Shown piece after piece: positions 1 through 10,459 of a DNA stretch of 64,000 nucleotides. The position numbers and the translations under genes were made by a program. Every line of letters begins with the position of its first letter. Position 1 is the first letter of the stretch. The notes under the pieces are model-generated. The model made no database searches and was not told the DNA's origin. It was given only the letters and a program-made list of their open reading frames with translations. Origin of the DNA: Heterocephalus glaber (Eukaryota > Chordata > Mammalia > Rodentia > Bathyergidae); contig NW_004624730.1 in assembly GCF_000247695.1 (NCBI RefSeq), positions 33,479,661 to 33,543,660 on the forward strand, written 5' to 3'.

Positions 1-85
1 TTTTTTTTTTTGGTACCGCGGATTGAACTTGGGTCCTTGTGCTTGCACAGCAGGTGGTGAAACCACTGAGCTAAATCCCCGGCCC
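1..85 (-). repeat. ID-like tRNA-derived SINE
   Basis: Antisense copy cut by the window edge: T-run, GGTACC-like junction, then the complement of the box-A-like GGATTTAGCTCAGTGG ending in ccccggccc. Confidence 0.85.
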
Positions 86-299
86 TATCTTGTGGTTTTG
101 TATGTTGGAAGTGTTTAACTTTCTTTTCATTTGTACAGGCGCTCACAGCTAAGAGTTTGTCTTATATCTCAGAGAAAACTTGAGAGTTGGACTTTTCAGC
201 AGTGCTGAAACTGTTAGGACTTTGGTAACTCTTAGAGATGGACTAAATGCTTTTTGCATACAAGGATGTACATGAGTATTTGGGGGTCCAGGAGTGGAA

Positions 300-712
300 T
301 GTTATGGTTGGGTCTAGATGTCCCCCCCAAAGCCTCATGCAGTCCTAGGTGGGGCTTTTAATCTGAATCTAGAGGGTGTGATTGATTCATGGTACAATGC
401 TAGGATTAAGAGTGTGTGATTACTAAATCAGTCCACTGATTGGTTTGGTATCACCCTAAATCCTAGTAGCCTGGATACCATATAAGGGGCAGAAAAAGGC
501 TTGTCGGGCCCCTTGCTCCCTTGTTACTTTTGCTACTGGGTGGGCGCCATGAACTGTTCTCCTCTTTGATGCCTGTCTGCCAAGCCATCCTCCCTTGGAG
601 CCAGCTGATTTATGGACTGAACCCTCTACAAACTGTGAGCTAAATAAACCTTTCCTCCTTTAACTTTGGGTGTCAGGAATTTTGTCTCAGTGAGAGAAAA
701 GTAACTAACCCA
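300..712 (+). repeat. MaLR-type (MLT1/MST-like) solo LTR
   Basis: The sequence starts tgttatggttgggtct with a 'cccccaaagcctcatg' stretch, contains a tataagg TATA-like box near 481 and 'actgaaccctctacaaactg' followed by aataaacctttcctcct, and ends in a gtaactaac tail. This order is typical of ERVL-MaLR LTRs. There is no internal region, so it is a solo LTR with no coding capacity. Confidence 0.75.
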
Positions 713-1465
713 CCATTTTAGCACATTAGGAAGAGGCATGATGATATCACCAATGTGAAATTGTCCATTGTTTATCTAGAATCTGATTGTGTCACAAGAA
801 GTCTTGTGAGACATTACACAAAAAACTGGCCTAAACTTTTAAAAAAAGTTATAAAAGACAAAAGATGAGGAGGTGCATAGATTAGACTAAAGGAGGCAAA
901 GGTAGGACAGTGTGTGCGAAAAGTCCTTGATGGTGTTCTGGAATTCAAAAAATAGGCATAAAGACATTGTAGTGAAAACATTCAATCCTATATTATTGTT
1001 AACTATGATCACCTTCCTGTGCAATAGAACACTAGAATTTATTTCTCTTATGTAACATTGTACCCATGTCAATCAAAACTTTTTAGGAAAAGACAAAATG
1101 TTTTCTGAGTGAATTGTGTAGTTTATTTTCCACTAGTTCAGAGAATAAAGTTGGTGCATATGGAAAAAAAGGAAATGTACAAAAATGTTACTAATTGTTA
1201 ATTTTAGATGAAGAAAGTAAAAAAATTTAGATAAAGAATGGTATTCATTGTAACATACTTTAAACTTTTCTGTAGATTAAAACCCTTCACAATAAGAGGG
1301 GGAAAGTGAATTAAGCACAGGACAAGGCAACAGAACTGGAGAGTCTGTTTGATTTAACCATCCCGCCCCCTCCCATCTCCAGAGATAGAGCCCAGGGCTT
1401 CTGCATGCTTGGCCAAGAGCTCTACTGCTGAGATTCTTCCCTAGCGCCCTCCCGCACCCTGTCCC

Positions 1466-1650
1466 TCTTTTTTGGTGGTCCTAGGGATTGAACCCAGGAC
1501 CTCACACTGAACTATATCCCCCGCCCTTTTTTATTTTGAGAAAGGGTCTTGCTAAATGGTTGTTGCCCAGCTGGGCTGGAACTTGTGATCTTCCTGCCTC
1601 AGCCTTCCTCAGTGCTGGGATTACAGACAGATGTGTGCCACTGCACTCAC
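1466..1650 (-). repeat. B1-ID composite SINE
   Basis: An antisense ID-like 3' half (cctagggattgaacccagg) is followed by an antisense B1 body (tgagaaagggtcttgct ... cctcagtgctgggattacag). The order matches B1-dID composites of squirrel-related and other rodents. Confidence 0.7.
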
Positions 1651-1660
1651 CTCCCAGCTG

Positions 1661-1765
1661 TTTTTATTTTTGAGACAGGGTCTTGTAAGTTGCCTCCACT
1701 GTCTTTAATTTGTGATCCTCCTGCCTCAGCAGCCAGGATTGCAGGTCTGTGCCAGTGCATCTGAT
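1661..1765 (-). repeat. B1-related SINE fragment
   Basis: Antisense B1 words: tttgagacagggtcttg, gatcctcctgcctcag and aggattgcaggtctgtgcc. Diverged. Confidence 0.6.
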
Positions 1766-1770
1766 TTAAC

Positions 1771-1872
1771 TCTGGTTTTTTGTTTGTTTTTTTTTTTGGT
1801 ACCAGGGATTGAACTCGGGACCTTGTGATTTCGAGGCAGGCAGTGGAACCACTAAGCTAAATCCCCAACCCT
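1771..1872 (-). repeat. ID-like SINE
   Basis: Antisense copy with T-rich tail, ggtaccagggattgaactcg and gctaaatccccaaccc. It is flanked by catctgatttaac / catctggtttaac (1758-1770 and 1873-1885), a one-mismatch target duplication. Confidence 0.85.
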
Positions 1873-2426
1873 CATCTGGTTTAACTTTTGAGTTGGTAGA
1901 ATCAAATTTCATTCAACATTATGTGAGTTAATGGTCTTTTATGAAAAACCTCAGTGAAGTTGATTGGTACTTCTAAAGTAGCTCAACTGTTAGATAATTT
2001 TGTGAACAAAATTACTATTTTTTCAGAATGGTAGGTGTGACTAGCTAAGTAAGTATGGTGAAACTTTAGTAGTCTTCCAATAATGAAGAAAAGAGTATTC
2101 TGGTAGTTTGATTATCCCGTATCACAAAAACGTGTGAGCTGGGGTTTTAAAAATCTCTTCTAACTCTTAAAACTTACTTTATTTTGACAACTAAAGATTT
2201 GTAAAGTGAAAGGATTTTTTTCAAAAGGGTAGATAGCTGAACAAGTTTAGTAATTATGAAATTCAATTTCCAAAATCACTTATATACTTTCCTTTGATAT
2301 CAACAGAATATTATTTCACCTACACAACAAACTGTAAAGTAGTGAAACTTTACAAGTATTGAAAAGTAAAGTATTGCAACTTTGAAAGTATTCTTCCTAA
2401 AATATTATCCTTAATTGTCTACTTCT

Positions 2427-2574
2427 TTTTTGTTTTTTTGAGACAGGGTCTTGCTGTGTAGTTTAGGCTGGCCTTGAATTCACTATGTAGTCAGGCTGGC
2501 CTTGAACTTGCAGTGATCCTCCTGTCTCAGCCTCCTGAGTGCTAGGATTACTGGCATGTGGCACCACAGCCAGC
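2427..2574 (-). repeat. B1 SINE
   Basis: Antisense B1 with the internal duplication (two ctggccttgaa words) typical of modern rodent B1. Confidence 0.8.
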
Positions 2575-2796
2575 TTGTACTTGCCTTCGGTAGTACTAAT
2601 TATTTGAGGGCTTGAAAGATGTAGGTTTTCATTGTGTCTTTGCCAGTGTGTACCTTGGCAGGTGACATCTGAATCTCATTTTCCTTATCTTTATAGAAAT
2701 ACACACATTGTTATGAATAAAAGAGTATATGAAGAACCTGAAATAGTAAGTACAAGACAAATGTTAGTTTCCTCGTCTTTTTTTTTTCCTTGTCTT

Positions 2797-2943
2797 TTTT
2801 TTGAGACAGGTTTTGGTATGTAGTTCAAGGTGGTCTTAAATTCACTATGTAGCTCAGGCTGACCTTGAAGGACAAGTCTGTGATCCTCCTACTTGGGCCT
2901 CTCTTGAGTGCTGGGATTACAGATGTGCACCCCCACGAGCAGC
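2797..2943 (-). repeat. B1 SINE
   Basis: Antisense B1 (ttttgagacaggttttgg ... gagtgctgggattacag), somewhat diverged. Confidence 0.75.
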
Positions 2944-3339
2944 CAAAATCTTTTTTTGTAAAATAAAAAAACACAGAAAACTACACAGAATATGCATCAT
3001 TGAGTAGATTCTAAGTCATGTGCATACTTTTTATTCAAAATATCCAGAGCCCCCCCCCCCCGCCCCAAGCCTAGTAATTTTGATGGAGTACATCTGGGGG
3101 GTAGTCATTCTGAACTCAGTCTAATTTTTGATTCATGGTCTTTCATGCCTTGTGTCATTTTCCTATTATCTTAGCTCATACAGAAATAGCACATTCCAGT
3201 TTTGATCTGTTGAGTATATCTTTCTGGCTTTCTCTTTGTAGAGATGTTAGTCCATTCCTTGTATCTTTTTAATTTTAGTAACTGAATGGGATTTAGCTAC
3301 TGTACTTTGTTTTCATTTTAATAAATGAAACATTTTAAG

Positions 3340-3435
3340 GTTTTTTTTTTGTTTTTTTTTTGATACCAGGGTCGAACTCGGGTCCTTGTGCTTGCGCAGT
3401 AGACGGCGAAACCACTGAGCTAAATCCCCGGCCCC
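3340..3435 (-). repeat. ID-like SINE with perfect 14-bp TSD
   Basis: Antisense element flanked by tgaaacattttaag at 3326-3339 and 3436-3449, a perfect target-site duplication, so it is young. Confidence 0.9.
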
Positions 3436-4129
3436 TGAAACATTTTAAGTTTTATGAATTTAATTTTTCCTGAATGTTAGAAGGACCCTTGGCTCAGGTG
3501 ACCTCTTACTGTATAGAACTTCCTCTTCTTGATCTTATGGCAGCTTGTTTTCTAGGGATTCCTGCTTGTTTTTCCTCCTCTGCTATAGTCTAGTCCATGC
3601 CACCTGGATGTTTTTCGAATGGGTAAACCTCCTGCTGAAGCTGTTGTTCTCTTAACTGGTGGCTCCTGTGCTTTTTAGCTCATACATATTGGGTGTTTTG
3701 GATTTCTGTACTCAGTTTCTTTGATGAGAGGCCAGGTTGCTTTTCACAGAGGTGCTATGTAGCACCAGCGTTTGAGGGTGTGGTAGATAGTATGTTTCCA
3801 CCAACTTGTATTTTGGGGTTCTTGAGGAATAACTTGTCACGTGTACATAGTAGATATACCATGTTACATGGTGAATTTCTTGGGTTTTGGTTTTGCTATT
3901 TGTTCAGTGATTATGTGGGCATTGAGGGAAATTCCCAAACAGTGCTATCTTCATTTTTCCAGAATCTGCTAAGTTCCCCTGCTGTATTCATAAATAGGTT
4001 ACTAAAGATGGTTTAGTTCTCCCCTTACTATTTTTCCTTGATAACTTAAACTGTATCTTATTTGCTCTATTATGATGACTTTAGGGCACTTGAAGGATGT
4101 TAGGCTTAAACCTTTAGGTTTTTATTTTT

Positions 4130-4237
4130 CTTTAGTTTTTTGAGACAGGATCTCACTATGTGGTACAGATGGCTTCAAACTTACAAAGGTCCTTTTTTCT
4201 GAGCTGGGATTACAGGCCTATGCCACCATGCCTGGCT
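4130..4237 (-). repeat. B1 SINE, diverged
   Basis: Antisense B1 words (ttttttgagacaggatctcac, gctgggattacaggcctatg) with an internal deletion. Confidence 0.6.
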
Positions 4238-4250
4238 CAAACCTTCAGGC

Positions 4251-4545
4251 TAATGGTGGCGAACGTATGGCACACAAGCCAAGTTGCCCCAGCAGCCCAG
4301 CATCTGATAGCAGTTATTTTTCTAAACTATTATTTTTCTAAAACCTCAGAATTCAGGTGGTTGTTGTTTTGTTTTTGTACCAGGACTTGAACTCAGGACC
4401 CGTCACTTGCCAGGCAGGCACTGTGCCACTGAACTACATTCCCAGGCCAGTATTCAGGTTTAATTGCAGTGTTGGCATTTTGTGATAAATAAGTAGGTTT
4501 AGGTTGCAGTTGGGCACTTGGTCTCTAAAAGGTTTGCCATTTCTG
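4251..4545. mobile_element. hAT MITE, copy 1 (interrupted by an ID SINE)
   Basis: The ends taatggtggcgaac and gtttgccatttctg are imperfect inverted repeats. They are flanked by 8-bp duplications cttcaggc (4243-4250) and ctttaggc (4546-4553, one mismatch), as expected for hAT elements. An ID SINE at 4358-4451 is nested inside. Related copies lie at 13337 and 54101. Confidence 0.7.
4358..4451 (-). repeat. ID-like SINE nested in hAT MITE
   Basis: Antisense ID-like body (taccaggacttgaactcagg ... cccaggcc) flanked by attcagg on both sides. Confidence 0.75.
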
Positions 4546-5061
4546 CTTTAGGCTTTTGTTTTTTAAATAGATTGTATAACTAGATGTAAATGGTTTTCCT
4601 ATTTTATGATAGTGACAAACTTCATTTGTCTTTACTATTGATGTTACAGCTTCTTTTCTCATGAGGGCAGTTTTTCTAATCTGTTGAGAGTTTGGAAATC
4701 TTAGTTATCAAACTTTACCATTGTATTGAACTGAGAGTTAATAATACAGGGGTTTTGATGGAAAGGAACTTTACTGTTATTACTGGGGGCTCTTGCTTTA
4801 CCCTCAGTGTTTGCAGCTGGACATACATGTTGAATAGGCAAGTTGATTGATACCTGAAATAGAAATGAGACAAGGATTCAGTTTCTTCGTGGCTTCTGGT
4901 ATCATATGATTTAACAGTTTAAAAAATTGCTAAACAACATGAAAAATTTTTCTTTAAAACGCATTTACCTGAGTAAAAATGAGTTGATTTAAAGAAATAC
5001 ATAAAAAATACATACATGATACGGTACATGATAGTAAAATGACCATAAAAATGATCATGCA

Positions 5062-5147
5062 GGGCTGGGGATTTGATTTAGCTTGGTACCGCCGCCTGCC
5101 TCAGACGCGGAAGGTCCCGAGTTTGATCCCCGGTACCAAAAAAAGAG
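5062..5147 (+). repeat. ID-like SINE, sense
   Basis: Sense copy from gggctggggattt to cccggtaccaaaaaaag. It is flanked by aaaatgatcatgc on both sides; the same word recurs after the next SINE. Confidence 0.88.
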
Positions 5148-5161
5148 AAAATGATCATGCA

Positions 5162-5288
5162 TCTGGGTGTGGTGGCGCACTCTTGTAATCCCAGCATTCA
5201 GGAGGCTGAGGCAGGAGGATCACTTGAATTTGAGGCCAGCCTGAACTACATAGTGGGACATTATCTCAAAAAACAATAGAAACAAAAC
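5162..5288 (+). repeat. B1 SINE
   Basis: Sense B1 (ctgggtgtggtggcgcac ... gaggccagcctgaactac) with an A-rich tail, followed by aaaatgatcata, the same target word that flanks the preceding ID-like element. Confidence 0.85.
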
Positions 5289-5488
5289 AAAATGATCATA
5301 CGATTTGAAACTCTGCAAAGCAGTTTTCATTATCAATGGGGAAATTATGGTTATCTTGTGACTTAAAAACATTAAAGACTCTTACTATTAGAAAATTATA
5401 GAGAAATAAAAATTAATGAGACTAAGACTTAAAACATAACATTGAGAATTACAGTTTTGTCTTGCCTTTTGGTTGGACTTATCAAGAG

Positions 5489-5566
5489 GTATGTGTGTGT
5501 GTGTCTGTGTGTCTGTGTGTCTGTGTGTCTGTGTGTGTCTGTGTGTCTCTCTCTGTCTCTCTCTAC
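5489..5566 (+). repeat. Microsatellite (TG/TCTG/CT)n
   Basis: About 75 bp of GTGTGT and CTGTGTGT repeats grading into CTCTCT. Confidence 0.9.
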
Positions 5567-5620
5567 GTGTGTACTGAGGAATCCTGGAGTGCTCTTCCAC
5601 TGGCCACATCCTCAGTCACT

Positions 5621-5740
5621 TTTATTTTTTACCATGAGACAAGGTTTCACTAAGTTGCTTAGGCTGGTCTTGTACTTGCAATTCATCTGCCTCAGCTTCC
5701 TGAGTACCTGGGATTATAGGTTTGTACCACTGCTCCCACT
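5621..5740 (-). repeat. B1/7SL-derived SINE
   Basis: Antisense words gagacaaggtttcactaag, gcctcagcttcctgagtacc and gggattataggtttg; an old monomer. Confidence 0.65.
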
Positions 5741-6425
5741 AAGAGTTGTTTAATAGCATTTTTCTTATCTTTTCCATTTCTTGGTGGCTTCCAACACCCT
5801 TCATATCTTTTCCATGTTTTGTGGCATCCAACACTTTATTTGTCCTTTGTAATTTTTTGGGGGGTGGAAGGATGAAAATGCCAGATGGCAGTTTTGTGGT
5901 TTTATTTAAGCACAAATAAAATGTGTTCATGTACTATTCATTTCCTTTGTTGTGCAGCCTGGCACTGGTGACTTTGATGGCCAGCTGGACTGCTCTTTTC
6001 ATGATGGCTTTGAGGTTCTGTGAGCTAACTCAGTAGAGTAAGATTTGTTACACATCTAGCACTTTCATCGTCTTGAGTTGTGGGCCTGGAGCTTCAGGAA
6101 GCCCACTAGCAGCAGCATGTGCTTTGTTTTCTTGTTGCTCCCATAATTAATGGTGGGCATCAAGATGTGGCCCTTGAAAGTTCTACATATCCTATTGTCA
6201 GTACCTCTGGTTTCTGTCTAAAAAGGGATAGGGATGTAGATTAGTGCTGGGTTCAGTCCACAGGAGTATGGGATGCAGATGGGATGGGGCAGAAACCCCA
6301 CCATTGTCAAAGTGGTCACAGCTCTGTCTCCTGTGGCTCCATTTATACAGGTCTTGAATTTCACCTCCAGCATTATCACTTTTCATTTTGCTGTCCTTTT
6401 CCTTCCTCCCCTCCCTCCCCTTTCC

Positions 6426-6536
6426 TTTCCTCAGGGTTTCACTATGCAGCACAGGCTGACCTCAAACTCATGACAATCTTCCTGCCTTAGCCTCCTTACT
6501 GCTGGAATTACAGATGTGTGGCACCACCCCTGGCTT
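6426..6536 (-). repeat. B1 SINE fragment
   Basis: Antisense B1 (cagggtttcactatgcag ... gctggaattacagatgtg). Confidence 0.65.
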
Positions 6537-7104
6537 GCACTTTTATCTTTTTTGGTCAGTCCCCTCTTTGGATTGTCCATATTTGTAAAATACCTAGGTT
6601 ATCTCTAAGAGACAGAGGAAATACAACTGCATTTAGGGATGTTTGTTGTACAGTAACCATTTAACAAAAGACTGAAAGGATATGATTTGTCACTGGTCGT
6701 GATGTTCATCAGTTATTTATGTGCTGATTTATGGAACTGAAGAACTGACAGTAAAGTTTCTACTTTATGTAATTACTCTTAGTTAATATATAACAACTGA
6801 AATTTGAGCCATGTTGTCGGGGAACTGGTGTTAGCCTGGTGAGCATGACACTGAGTCTAGTGGATCCATCCCTTTTCTACTTCAAATTTGTACTTTAGTG
6901 TAATAGTAGGTGGCTGTTTGTCTCAGTACCTTTCCCTGAAGGATACAGGAAGCAATCTATGTGTTTTCCCACTTATGCTTTCAATTTAGACATTTATTCT
7001 GGAACTTAGCCATCAGGTCCTTATTCGTATAGTAATAAACTGAATGATGTGAACAGACTTGTTGCTCCCATCTCCCAAACTAATTGGAATGTGACATTTG
7101 ACAG

Positions 7105-7407
7105 TTGGTTTACCAACTGATGTTACTTTTGCTAACAGAGCACAAGTTGACCAGCACAGGAACTGTATGTAGGAACAAAGCAGAAATTCCAAATGAAATG
7201 TTACAATTTCAAAACAGAGAATTGTATAGTACAGTCTTTGGATTTCAGAAAGATTTACATTGGCCTCATATATGGCAAAGAAAAACTGGTACTACTGATG
7301 TCAATATTACACCATGGTGGAAATATTTATGGGTAACCTCGACAAAATGGAAGCCTGAGATGGAAACTTTTTACAGCAAAACCAAAGGTGGAGTAGATGT
7401 TGTTTGA
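7105..7407 (+). pseudogene. piggyBac transposase fragment (DDE core, third Asp)
   Basis: A 100-codon open frame. LTEHKLTSTGTVCRNKAEIP and KTKGGVD match conserved piggyBac/PGBD blocks. It ends in TGA two codons after the motif, whereas the family normally continues for about 100-150 residues, so the break is premature. A frameshift separates it from the FDSWFT block just upstream. Confidence 0.82.
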
Positions 7408-7552
7408 TTAGTTGTGCAGCAACTGTAATGTAACTCGAAACACCAAGCATTGACCAGTGGTTGTGTTTTACTAAAACATGTGGCATGATAGTTTGATAGT
7501 TTAAAAAGAAAATAGCAAGTGCAAAATATCACGGAGAAATTTTCTTAGAGAA

Positions 7553-7765
7553 TTGGAACTGGAACTCATAAGAGATCATTTACAGCAGAGGAAAAACAAA
7601 ATGTTTCTGCCCAGGGAACTATACAAAAAAATTGTGGAGCACACTGGTGAGCTGACAGCTGAACTGACAGGTGTGACATCACAAAGACCTATTATGACAG
7701 CAGGAAAACCAAAAAGATGTCAACTCTGTCTTACAAGAAAGGACAGGAAAACAAAACTTATGTGA
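7553..7765 (+). pseudogene. piggyBac transposase C-terminal fragment with cysteine-rich domain
   Basis: A 70-codon open frame. PKRCQLC begins the C-terminal RING-like zinc-binding domain that follows the DDE core in piggyBac transposases. A TGA interrupts it, and the same frame downstream reads YQCK, another TGA, then CMEHAIFMC, so the Cys/His ligand spacing can still be followed through two stops. Confidence 0.75.
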
Positions 7766-8385
7766 TATCAGTGTAAGTGATACTTGTGTATGGAACATGC
7801 CATTTTCATGTGTGACAGTTTGGGTGTGACAGTTGAAGCAAAGATTATTTCTGTGGTAAACTTTTGTGTTTACATTGTAGTTCACATAGGTTTTTATTTC
7901 TGATGTTATCTCTTGGGTTTTTTAAGCAAGTAAACAGCTGATGTGAAAATGTTGATGTCTAGTCTAAGCACTCAATACATATTTGATGTTTTATTGATAT
8001 CTTATTTCCATGCTAAATGCATATTGTACAGTATAATAGGAAGTTCCTGACAAAACAGGAAGATTAGTGACAACACTGCCACACAGGAAAGGAAGACTAA
8101 GCACATGTGCTGTCAGTATAAGCAAGATGTGTACATGGAACATGCAGTTGTCATGTGTCAAGACTGCCTTGGGTGTGACCATTGAAGCAAAGCTTGTTTT
8201 TGTTATAGAGTTCTATTAATATTTTCATTGTTCATATAGGAATTTATTTCTGATGTTACCTTTTAGGTTTTGTAAGTAAGTACACAACTGATGTGAAAAT
8301 GTTTATGTCTATTCTAAATGCACAATACATACTAAGAATTTCATGCTTTATTTTATGTTTATATTGACTGCACTCTGTATAAGAA

Positions 8386-8556
8386 ACTTCTGACAAAACA
8401 GCAAGATAAGTGAGATGTCAAGTATGTCCTACAAAAAGGCCAAGAAAGCAGAACATATGTGCTATCAGTGTAAGCAATATGTATGTGTGGAACGTGCTTT
8501 TGTCATGTGTGCAGACTGCCTTAGGTGTGATAAGTGAAGTAAAGAGTATTTTTTTT
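8386..8556 (+). pseudogene. Third copy of the piggyBac cysteine-rich end
   Basis: After one frameshift, 8441-8536 reads KKAEHMCYQCKQYVCVERA then VMCADCLRCDK and a stop, a better preserved cysteine pattern than the first copy. It sits about 700 bp downstream of copy 1 and about 350 bp after copy 2. Confidence 0.7.
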
Positions 8557-9104
8557 TTTTGTAATGTGCTACTGGTATTTTCATTCTAGTTCACATAAGA
8601 ATTTGTATTGTTCTTTTTTAGACTTTGTACACCAAAACACAGTTGATGTTGAAAATTGTGATGCTTTTTTTATAAACACTCAAAATATACTAAAAATTCA
8701 ATATTTTATTTTGTGATTTTTTTTCCTGTTAAGTACTCAGTGTTTAATATAATAAAACTCATAAAATTAAAATTGATCAGTAGAAATATGCACCTTTATG
8801 ATAGAATTAGTGTTATGCTTCATGGGTTAATTAACTAAAACCTTGTCATAAACCATGGTGACAAATTTCTGCATATCAAAAGCATGCAAAACAGGAACTC
8901 TACCAAGTTGTATTTAGATATGGAAAAATTATGAAGATGTTAATGGGATTGAGTGAGAAATTTATACAATAACATACAGTCTTGTAAAAATATTTTGATT
9001 TAAAAGAAACTAAGAAATTTTGGAGAAATTTGTGTGTGTGCATGCGTACATACTAAGGATAAAGGTCTGAAAGTACAAAGTTAAAACTTGTTTCTATACT
9101 CCCA

Positions 9105-9316
9105 CTTTGGTGATACTGGAGCTAGAACCCAAGACCTTCACAGTGAGCTACATCCCCATCAGTGCCCCCTGACACTCCCCCATCCCCTTTAAGAAGTTAC
9201 TTATTTTGAGATAGGGACTTGCTAAGTGGCAGAGCAGCCCAGGCTGGGCTCAACCTTTCCATCCTCCTGCCTCAGTTTCCCAGAGTGCAGGGATTAACAT
9301 CACTGCACCTGGCTGG
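9105..9316 (-). repeat. B1-ID composite SINE
   Basis: Antisense: ID-like words (gatactggagctagaaccc, gtgagctacatcccc) followed by an old B1 (ttttgagatagggacttgct ... gcctcagtttcccagagtg). Confidence 0.65.
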
Positions 9317-9586
9317 TAATCTTATTTTTCTGCATTGTTAAACATTCATGTGACTCACTCCTTTGTTTTGGGGAACTGATTAATTCTTTTTAGCAATAGT
9401 CCCTCTCACAGATCCTTCTCTCTAGAGGGCTGTGACCATTACTGCTTTATTACTGTAGCAGAAGGGATAGTGGTGCTGTAGGTAAGATATGTGTTAATTT
9501 TTCCCAGATTAATGAAAAGAGGAAGGAGAGGTAGAAAGGAACATGCAAGTGGTAAAAGGATTGGCATTTTTTAAAAAGACTGTAGT

Positions 9587-9630
9587 TGATAGCTCAGTGG
9601 TTACCAAAAAAAAGAAAAAAAAGAAAAACT
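9587..9630 (+). repeat. Internally deleted ID-like SINE with A-tail
   Basis: Only tagctcagtggtt joined to acc and an A-rich tail remain, i.e. the box-A-like region fused to the 3' end of the element. A full ID copy follows at 9637. Confidence 0.5.
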
Positions 9631-9636
9631 GTACGT

Positions 9637-9722
9637 GGGCAGGGGATTTAGCTCAGTGGCGCCACACCTTCCTTGTAAGTGCAAGGTCCTAAGTTCAATC
9701 CGCAGTACCAGAAAATAAAAAA
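9637..9722 (+). repeat. ID-like SINE, sense
   Basis: Sense copy gggcaggggatttagctcag ... ccgcagtaccag with A-rich tail. ggctgtagtt follows, resembling gactgtagtt at about 9579. Confidence 0.8.
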
Positions 9723-9725
9723 GGC

Positions 9726-10140
9726 TGTAGTTTTTTTATTGATATATGTTTGTGATGTATAATATTTATATTGGGGAGTTGGTAAATGTACATATCAAAC
9801 CTTTTTTTTTTTTTTTTTTGGTACGGGGGATTGAACTCGTGTCCTTAGCTTGTGAGGCAGGCAGTGGAACCACTGAGCTAAATCCCCGGCCCCAACATAT
9901 CGAATCTTAATGATTGTTACTTCCACTCCCCTTTCTGGCCCTTCCCTTTCCTCCCATCCCCAGTCCCCTGCCCATCTCCACAGTCTGCCTCCCCGTTTTC
10001 TATCAGCTTGCTTTTATTTTACTCTTTATTTATATTTTGGGTTTCTAACCGGGTGATATTTAACCTGTGTCTGATTTATTTCACTTAGCATTATGGTCCC
10101 AAGATCAATCTGTTTTTCTATAAATGATGCAAATTTATCT
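9726..10140 (-). repeat. L1 3' end, antisense, 5'-truncated (interrupted by ID SINE)
   Basis: The tgtgatgtataatatttatattggggagttggt region, the pyrimidine-rich tract 9930-10010 and 'catttcacttagcattatggtcc' resemble the other antisense L1 3' ends in this window (60780-61000). An ID SINE lies inside. Confidence 0.55.
9801..9892 (-). repeat. ID-like SINE nested in L1
   Basis: Antisense element with a 17-T tail, flanked by acatatcaa / acatatcga. Confidence 0.85.
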
Positions 10141-10257
10141 TTTAAAAAAAAATGCAGATTTTACAACTGGAGGGAAAAACGCCTTCCAAAATACTTCTGT
10201 TGTAAACATTTGTAACATTTTGAAGACCATAAAGAAAGGAATTTAAAATTGTCTCTT

Positions 10258-10422
10258 GCTGGGCATGGTGGCACACAGCTGTAATCCCAGGACTTGGGAG
10301 GTTGAGGCAGGAGGATTGCTGTGAGTTCGAGGCCAGCCTGGGCTACATAATGAGTTCAAGGATAGCCTGAACTACATAGCGAGACCCTGTCTTAAAGAAT
10401 AAAACAAAACAAAACAAAAAAA
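10258..10422 (+). repeat. B1 SINE
   Basis: Sense B1 with internal tandem duplication (gaggccagcctgggctacat / caaggatagcctgaactaca) and an AAAAC-rich tail. Confidence 0.88.
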
Positions 10423-10459
10423 TGTTGCCTCTAGTTCTATCACTCAGATAAAGCCTGTG

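Larger units (their letters stand above)
7085..8745 (+). mobile_element. Fossil piggyBac-type DNA transposon (3' two-thirds) with triplicated tail
   Basis: Three frames carry pieces of a piggyBac transposase. 7088-7117 reads NVTFDSWFTN, the motif around the second catalytic Asp. 7105-7407 contains HKLTSTGTVCRNKAEIP, FGF and KPEMETFYSKTKGGVD, the last being the motif of the third catalytic Asp (codon 7396-7398). 7553-7765 contains a helical segment with LPRELYKKI and the start of the cysteine-rich domain (KPKRCQLC). Stops and frameshifts separate them, so it is dead. The cysteine-rich end and 3' flank then recur at about 8070 and 8411. The ends and any TTAA target sites were not located with confidence. 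Confidence 0.85.

Noticed and set aside
1..85. ID-like elements as functional tRNA genes
   Set aside because: They have a box-A/box-B-like layout but A-tails, target duplications and no complete cloverleaf; they are SINEs.
5442..5753. 103-codon frame rich in Val/Cys
   Set aside because: It is produced by the (TG)n/(CTGT)n microsatellite running into an antisense B1.
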